Below are positions 6,805-9,858 of a stretch of DNA of 9,858 nucleotides, one piece after another. The stretch lies in NCBI GenBank assembly GCA_013151705.1, contig JAADHT010000169.1:1-9858 (forward strand), in the 5' to 3' direction. Positions within the stretch are counted from its first letter, which is position 1. Each line of letters begins with the position of its first letter. The notes under the pieces were generated by a model. That model saw nothing but the letters and a program-made list of their open reading frames with translations, did not search any database and had not been told where the DNA came from. Position numbers and translations under genes: made by a program. This stretch comes from Kiritimatiellota bacterium (lineage in GTDB: Bacteria > Verrucomicrobiota > Lentisphaeria > Victivallales > JAADHT01).

Positions 6805-6821
6805 CTCCCGACGGGCGGGAG
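6805..6821. repeat. GC-rich hairpin CTCCCG-acggg-CGGGAG
   Basis: A perfect 6-bp stem with a 5-base loop lies in the divergent region between the rodA pair and the PIG-L/thiI pair. On the minus strand it overlaps a TTGACT hexamer (complement of 6820-6825) that could serve as a -35 element for the unknown-gene/rodA transcript, although no good -10 follows. The rest of the region 6716-7080 holds the promoter and leader hairpin listed separately and no convincing ORF. Confidence 0.4.
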
Positions 6822-6891
6822 TCAAGCGGCAATCACAAGGTTCCGGTGGATTCCCGCGGAAGCGGATTGATGTTTTATTGAGTGTCTCAAC

Positions 6892-6920
6892 TTGACTTTT
6901 CGGCTGACACGCGTTAGAAA
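6892..6920 (+). promoter_or_regulatory. Candidate sigma-70 promoter for the PIG-L/thiI pair
   Basis: TTGACT (6892-6897, five of six to consensus) is followed after exactly 17 bases by TAGAAA (6915-6920, four of six). Transcription would begin near 6927, leaving a leader of about 150 bases before ATG 7081. Confidence 0.4.
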
Positions 6921-7030
6921 TACTTGCGAGAGTTGGAAAAATTTCGGAGGATTGCGAGATGAACGGTGATGGGTGAGGCGCGGCATGGAATGTTCCCGCT
7001 CTCCAAAGTCCGCCTCGAAAGAATAAAGTT

Positions 7031-7044
7031 CCGGCGATAGCCGG
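7031..7044 (+). other. Leader hairpin CCGGC-GATA-GCCGG
   Basis: A perfect 5-bp GC stem with a tetraloop ends 36 bases before the start codon of the PIG-L gene and 22 bases before its AGGAG site. There is no T-run, so it is not a terminator. It could protect the mRNA or affect initiation, but it may also be incidental. Confidence 0.3.
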
Positions 7045-7080
7045 TCAAGTTCAGAATTCACAATTTAGGAGACTCTAACA

Positions 7081-7809
7081 ATGCTTACCGAAGTATCCGA
7101 TCAATTTTTGGGAAAACAGCGGCTGCTGGTAATATCGCCACACGCCGACGACGAGTCTTTCGGTTGCGCCGGAACAATCGCCAAAATCAAGAAGTTGGGC
7201 GGAGAGGTCTATATCCTGGTCATGAGCGTCGGAGACCTGAAACTCTACGACGGGAAAAAAGATATGGTCGCCGGCGAGACCCGCGCGGCGGAGTTCGCGA
7301 AAGTCGCGGAGTTTCTGAAAATAGACGGTTACGACATCGCCTACACCGACGCCGAGACCCACTTGCGTCTCGACGCCATCCCCCAGCGCGACCTCATCAA
7401 CATCATCGAAAAGACGAGCAGCGTCTCGCTCGACAACATAAACCCCACGATGGTGGCGCTTCCGGCGATATCCTACAACCAAGATCATGTCGCCACCTTC
7501 AAAGCCGGATTTACCGCCTGCCGTCCGCACGATCCCACAGTCAAATCGTTTCCCAGAATCGTCGTCAGCTACGACAATCAGACATTGTTCTGGAATGTGG
7601 ACTACGACAAATATCATCCGAACTTGTACATTGACATCTCGGATTTTCTTGATGTCAAACTGCAGGCCCTGCGCCTTCACGCGTCGCAACTACGACACTC
7701 GCCGCACCACTGCAGCATCGAAAACATGGAGTATCTGGCGAGAACCCGCGGACACGAGATATCCGTCGCCGCCGCCGAATCCTTCGTATGCCACAGGATT
7801 ATGCTATGA
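7081..7809 (+). CDS. PIG-L / LmbE-family N-acetylglucosaminyl deacetylase-like protein
   Basis: The 242-residue protein starts at ATG 7081 with AGGAG nine bases upstream. It opens with the family's zinc-site motif S-P-H-A-D-D-E-S-F-G (19-28), in which His21 and Asp24 should bind metal and Asp23 act as general base. The second half has N-Q-D-H (133-136), giving the third ligand His136, and the closing L-H-A-S-Q (199-203) helix. Characterised relatives remove the acetyl group from GlcNAc linked to phosphatidylinositol, malate (BshB, bacillithiol), inositol (MshB, mycothiol) or chitobiose. The substrate here cannot be read from sequence. No signal peptide is visible, so it is probably cytosolic. 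Its TGA overlaps the ATG of thiI, indicating a translationally coupled pair. Nothing here shows bacillithiol synthesis beyond the family resemblance. Confidence 0.85.
   Translation: MLTEVSDQFLGKQRLLVISPHADDESFGCAGTIAKIKKLGGEVYILVMSVGDLKLYDGKKDMVAGETRAAEFAKVAEFLKIDGYDIAYTDAETHLRLDAIPQRDLINIIEKTSSVSLDNINPTMVALPAISYNQDHVATFKAGFTACRPHDPTVKSFPRIVVSYDNQTLFWNVDYDKYHPNLYIDISDFLDVKLQALRLHASQLRHSPHHCSIENMEYLARTRGHEISVAAAESFVCHRIML
7795..7798 (+). promoter_or_regulatory. Shine-Dalgarno AGGA setting the thiI start at 7806
   Basis: AGGA lies seven bases before ATG 7806, which overlaps the upstream TGA as ATGA. The in-frame ATG at 7788 has no purine-rich site upstream. This argues for the shorter, 406-residue ThiI. 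Confidence 0.65.
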
Positions 7810-9026
7810 CTCCCCGGATCGACGCAATTTTATGCCGATACTGCGAAATCGCTCTGAAAAAGGGGAATCGGTCGATGTTCGAAAGATGTCTGGCGGAAAA
7901 TCTCCGCGCGATTCTCGCGGAGATTCCGGATCTGCTTGTCCCACGCACCCGCGGAAGAATGTGGTTGAAGAAAAAAGGGGGCGCTTGTTTTTCATCGGAC
8001 GAAGTGGAGTTGGTGGTGAACCGCCTTCCCAAGGCGTTCGGCTTGGCGTCGTTCTCTCCCGGAGTGAATTCCGAGAAAAAAATCGAAACGATGGTCGAGG
8101 CCGCGGCCGCCATCTCTCAAGCTGTGTTCGAAAGGGAGCTCGACGCGAAAAAACATCCCACATTCAGGATCAGAGCCCGACGTTCGGACAAAAATTTCGC
8201 AATGAACTCCAAAGAGGTCGAAATCGCGCTCGCCACAGCGTTGTCCGAGCGGTTCGACAAGGAAGAACGGCTTCGGGTGAATCTCGAACTCGCCGATATC
8301 ACCGTAAGTTGCGAGATCCGCGAGGAATCGGCTTTTCTCTTCACTGAAACCTTCCAGGGGCCGGGCGGACTGCCGACCGGCAGCAATTCTCACGTTCTCG
8401 CCCTGCTCTCCGGCGGGATCGACTCCCCGGTCGCTTGCTCGATGCTTATGAAACGCGGTTGCCGAGTCGATTTCATCACGTTCCACAGCTATCCCTACAC
8501 GACGGAGAAGAGCGTGGACAAAGTGCGCCGCATAGTGGAGGTTTTGAACGAGTATCAACCCCGCCGCCCCGGTAAATTGTTCATATGCAACTTGGCGCCG
8601 CTTCAGAAAATCATCCGAGACTCCTGCTCCGAGCGGTTCAGAACAATTCTCTATCGCCGCTACATGTTCAGGATAGCCGAAGCCGTCGCCCGCCGCAACC
8701 GTTCCGGCGCCTTGCTGACCGGCGAGGCCGTCGGACAGGTCGCCAGTCAGACCATCGCGAATCTCGCGGTGATCGACAACGCGGTGCCCATGCTCGTCCT
8801 CCGCCCCCTCACTGGACTGGACAAGGAGGAGATAATCAAAACGGCGAAGCGTCTGAAAACGTTCGAAATCTCCATCGAGCGGGCTCCCGACAGCTGCACC
8901 GTCTTCGCCCCCAAATCTCCAGCCACGACTTCGACCATCCAACAATTGGAGAAGGAGGAGGCGAAACTCTTCGTCGACGAACTTTTCGAGGAGCTGACAA
9001 ACGACGCGTTTTTCCCGTCGAAGTAG
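7806..9026 (+). CDS. thiI: ThiI, tRNA uridine-8 4-thiouridine synthase / sulfurtransferase (no rhodanese domain)
   Basis: With the start at 7806 the protein has 406 residues. It begins with a ferredoxin-like segment (about 1-55) followed by a THUMP domain (about 55-180) that binds the tRNA acceptor end. The PP-loop ATPase domain contains S-G-G-I-D-S-P-V-A at 202-210, the signature that adenylates U8 of tRNA. Further ThiI landmarks are T-G-E-A-V-G-Q-V-A-S-Q-T (305-316), R-P-L-T-G-L-D-K-E-E-I (333-343) and D-S-C-T-V-F-A-P-K-S-P-A-T (362-374), whose Cys364 corresponds to the conserved catalytic-domain Cys. The chain ends soon after, so the C-terminal rhodanese domain of the E. coli enzyme is absent, as in Bacillus-type ThiI that takes sulfur from a dedicated cysteine desulfurase. 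No such desulfurase is in the window. The gene is coupled to the upstream PIG-L gene. Long open frames on the opposite strand are shadows of its high G+C. Confidence 0.93.
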   Translation: MTPRIDAILCRYCEIALKKGNRSMFERCLAENLRAILAEIPDLLVPRTRGRMWLKKKGGACFSSDEVELVVNRLPKAFGLASFSPGVNSEKKIETMVEAAAAISQAVFERELDAKKHPTFRIRARRSDKNFAMNSKEVEIALATALSERFDKEERLRVNLELADITVSCEIREESAFLFTETFQGPGGLPTGSNSHVLALLSGGIDSPVACSMLMKRGCRVDFITFHSYPYTTEKSVDKVRRIVEVLNEYQPRRPGKLFICNLAPLQKIIRDSCSERFRTILYRRYMFRIAEAVARRNRSGALLTGEAVGQVASQTIANLAVIDNAVPMLVLRPLTGLDKEEIIKTAKRLKTFEISIERAPDSCTVFAPKSPATTSTIQQLEKEEAKLFVDELFEELTNDAFFPSK

Positions 9027-9041
9027 ACGGTGCTCGAAAAG
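9026..9041 (-). repeat. Dispersed motif, copy B (divergent)
   Basis: The minus strand reads CTTTTCGAGCACCGTC, twelve of sixteen positions identical to copy A at 6735-6750. It begins at the last base of the thiI stop codon. This is the weakest of the three copies and may be chance. Confidence 0.2.
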
Positions 9042-9135
9042 GGTTCTAGTACTGCGTATAACTTAAAACTTCGCTTTGACTCCGAAACAACTTGGCGCCA
9101 TGAGAACGCAACCGCGGGCAAGAGCCTTTCGGATT

Positions 9136-9220
9136 TTAGACTCGCGCCATAGGTTTATGCGCCTCGGGCGTGCGGATAAACCACGCCGGAGGCGGGGAAG
9201 CCTTTTCGAATAGGGTCTAA
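9136..9220. other. Nested inverted repeats in the thiI-downstream intergenic region
   Basis: GGTTTAT (9152-9158) pairs with ATAAACC (9176-9182), and the enclosed GC-rich stretch can extend the helix (9159-9163 with 9167-9173, one bulge). An outer TTAGAC (9136-9141) pairs with GTCTAA (9215-9220). There is no T-run after the hairpin, so it is not a standard terminator. Possibilities include a structured RNA, a small palindromic repeat element or a factor-dependent stop after thiI. The open frame on the minus strand here has no protein-like features. Confidence 0.4.
9202..9217 (+). repeat. Dispersed motif CTTTTCGAAYAGGGYC, copy C
   Basis: The plus strand reads CTTTTCGAATAGGGTC, fourteen of sixteen positions identical to copy A at 6735-6750. 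It lies in the 3' arm of the nested inverted repeats. Confidence 0.35.
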
Positions 9221-9332
9221 GACAAAAATCATCGACAGGCGAAGGGGCGTGTTGAATCCACCGAAAACAAGATCCCCCTGAACCAGACGTGGGAGGGTGA
9301 TCCCCCATCCGCTGTGTCCGTTAAGTCCGATT

Positions 9333-9355
9333 CCCCCACCGCCCCCTCTCCCTCC
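9333..9355 (-). other. C-rich tract, G-quadruplex-capable on the minus strand
   Basis: The plus strand is nearly all pyrimidine, with C-runs of 5, 2, 5, 3 and 2. The minus strand therefore carries GG, GGG, GGGGG, GG and GGGGG separated by one to three bases. This permits two-tetrad and possibly mixed G-quadruplexes. It stands about 95 bases upstream of the promoter at 9428. Confidence 0.3.
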
Positions 9356-9361
9356 TGTTTA

Positions 9362-9382
9362 TCACACGCGAAATTTGTGTGA
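9362..9382. promoter_or_regulatory. Inverted repeat TCACAC-N9-GTGTGA
   Basis: A perfect 6-bp dyad lies 46 bases upstream of the -35 hexamer at 9428. The half-sites resemble CRP-type sites turned inside out, so a CRP assignment does not fit. The symmetry and position allow an activator site. There is no T-run on either strand to make it a terminator. Confidence 0.25.
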
Positions 9383-9420
9383 AAATCCCGATCCAAACAA
9401 AAAAACGTTAATTTTTCATA

Positions 9421-9445
9421 CTTTGCCTTGCAAAGTTCTTTGCAA
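9421..9445. promoter_or_regulatory. Operator-like nested palindromes over the -35 and spacer
   Basis: Three alternating half-sites occur: CTTTGC (9421-9426), GCAAAG (9430-9435) and CTTTGC (9438-9443). The last two form a perfect 8-bp dyad, TTGCAAAG-tt-CTTTGCAA (9428-9435 and 9438-9445), that covers the -35 hexamer. A dimeric regulator bound here would block RNA polymerase. Confidence 0.5.
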
Positions 9446-9456
9446 TGTGGTATAAT
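9428..9456 (+). promoter_or_regulatory. Strong extended -10 sigma-70 promoter
   Basis: TTGCAA (9428-9433) is followed by exactly 17 bases and a perfect TATAAT (9451-9456). TGG immediately before it supplies the TGN extended -10 element. Transcription should start near 9463, about 46 bases before the GTG of the next gene. Confidence 0.75.
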
Positions 9457-9508
9457 TGTTTCGCGGGGGGAGTTGTGAGTCGGGTGTTTTACGAATTGGA
9501 GGTTGATT

Positions 9509-9858
9509 GTGATAGCGAGCCATATACACGACGCGTTGAATCAAGTTGGAAAACTTCGCACTCTGATTCTGGCGAAAAAGGATTTCAGGGGATATTCCGG
9601 AATCGCGAGGATTTCCGGCGGGTGCTTCGCTCTTTTGGGCGCGGCGTTTATCTCGCGAAGCGGCATTTCAGACAATCCGTTGATTCATCTGCTCGTCTGG
9701 AGCGGAGTTCTCGCGGCTTCGCTCGTCGTCAATTACGCCGGACTTGTGTCGTGGTTTCTGTTCAATCCGGAGGCGAAGCGAAATGTGAGACTGCTCGCTC
9801 CCGCGATCGACGCGGTCCCGGCGTTGGCCGTGGGCGGGTTCCTCACGATAGTTCTGCC
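9509..9858 (+). CDS. N-terminal part of an unknown integral membrane protein (cut by window edge)
   Basis: GTG 9509 is preceded by GGAGG six bases upstream, and the frame stays open to the last base (116 full codons). The visible protein begins with a soluble, mostly helical stretch (I-H-D-A-L-N-Q-V-G-K-L, then K-K-D-F-R-G-Y-S-G). Hydrophobic segments follow at about 38-50, 60-83 (with N-Y-A-G-L-V near 74-79) and 98-116. There is no cleavable signal peptide, so it is probably a polytopic inner-membrane protein. I do not recognise a named family, and no catalytic motif is visible in this portion. It has its own strong, apparently repressible promoter and is separated from thiI by about 480 bases, so it is a separate transcription unit. 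Its GC-rich codon use matches thiI and rodA. Confidence 0.75.
   Translation, partial: MIASHIHDALNQVGKLRTLILAKKDFRGYSGIARISGGCFALLGAAFISRSGISDNPLIHLLVWSGVLAASLVVNYAGLVSWFLFNPEAKRNVRLLAPAIDAVPALAVGGFLTIVL

Noticed and set aside
7487..8347. 286-codon plus-strand frame across the PIG-L/thiI junction
   Set aside because: It is in a shifted frame, has an Arg/Ser/Pro-rich translation and overlaps two well-supported genes.
7992..8945. 317-codon open frame on the minus strand opposite thiI
   Set aside because: High G+C produces long antisense frames. The plus strand is unmistakably ThiI, and the antisense product has no coherent motif.
9063..9308. 81-codon minus-strand ORF downstream of thiI
   Set aside because: No ribosome binding site and a Arg/Pro/Cys-rich random-looking translation that coincides with the hairpin region.

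Overview
The window looks like bacterial chromosome from the PVC side of the tree (Lentisphaerota, Kiritimatiellota, Planctomycetota or a neighbouring candidate phylum). This is an inference from gene content: a sugar isomerase/epimerase-like protein, a secreted DUF4091 (GH123-like) protein and a one-Cys sulfatase sit together, a mix typical of those groups. No marker here fixes the phylum.

The window has two parts with different base composition. Positions 1 to about 4520 are AT-richer (hand counts of single 60-base lines: 24/60 G+C at 961-1020, 23/60 at 4201-4260). This part holds accessory carbohydrate genes: the 3' end of a TIM-barrel isomerase-like gene (1-227, +), a DUF4091 glycosidase-like gene (396-2186, -) flanked by a 14-bp exact direct repeat, a decayed IS1380-type transposase remnant (2471-2875, +) and a sulfatase (3106-4560, +). 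The sulfatase's last codons overlap, tail to tail, a second transposase remnant of another family (4526-4879, -). From about 4525 on, the DNA is GC-rich (35/60 at 5401-5460, 42/60 at 8701-8760) and carries housekeeping genes.

The right part has a minus-strand pair, an unknown acidic 203-aa protein overlapping rodA (SEDS peptidoglycan polymerase). Across a 365-bp divergent intergenic region lies a plus-strand pair, a PIG-L/LmbE deacetylase coupled by ATGA overlap to thiI (tRNA 4-thiouridine / thiazole sulfur transfer). A 480-bp intergenic region follows, with hairpins, a C-rich tract and a near-consensus extended -10 promoter whose -35 and spacer are filled by nested CTTTGC/GCAAAG palindromes. 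This promoter drives a membrane-protein gene that runs off the window.

The most plausible biological story is an acquired glycan-desulfation/degradation locus assembled by transposition, with dead transposases of two families on either side of the sulfatase. I found no CRISPR array, no tRNA or rRNA gene, and no clear case for a wholly new system. The best novel leads are the palindrome-clad promoter near 9440, the repeat-flanked DUF4091 cassette, and the unknown gene overlapping rodA.
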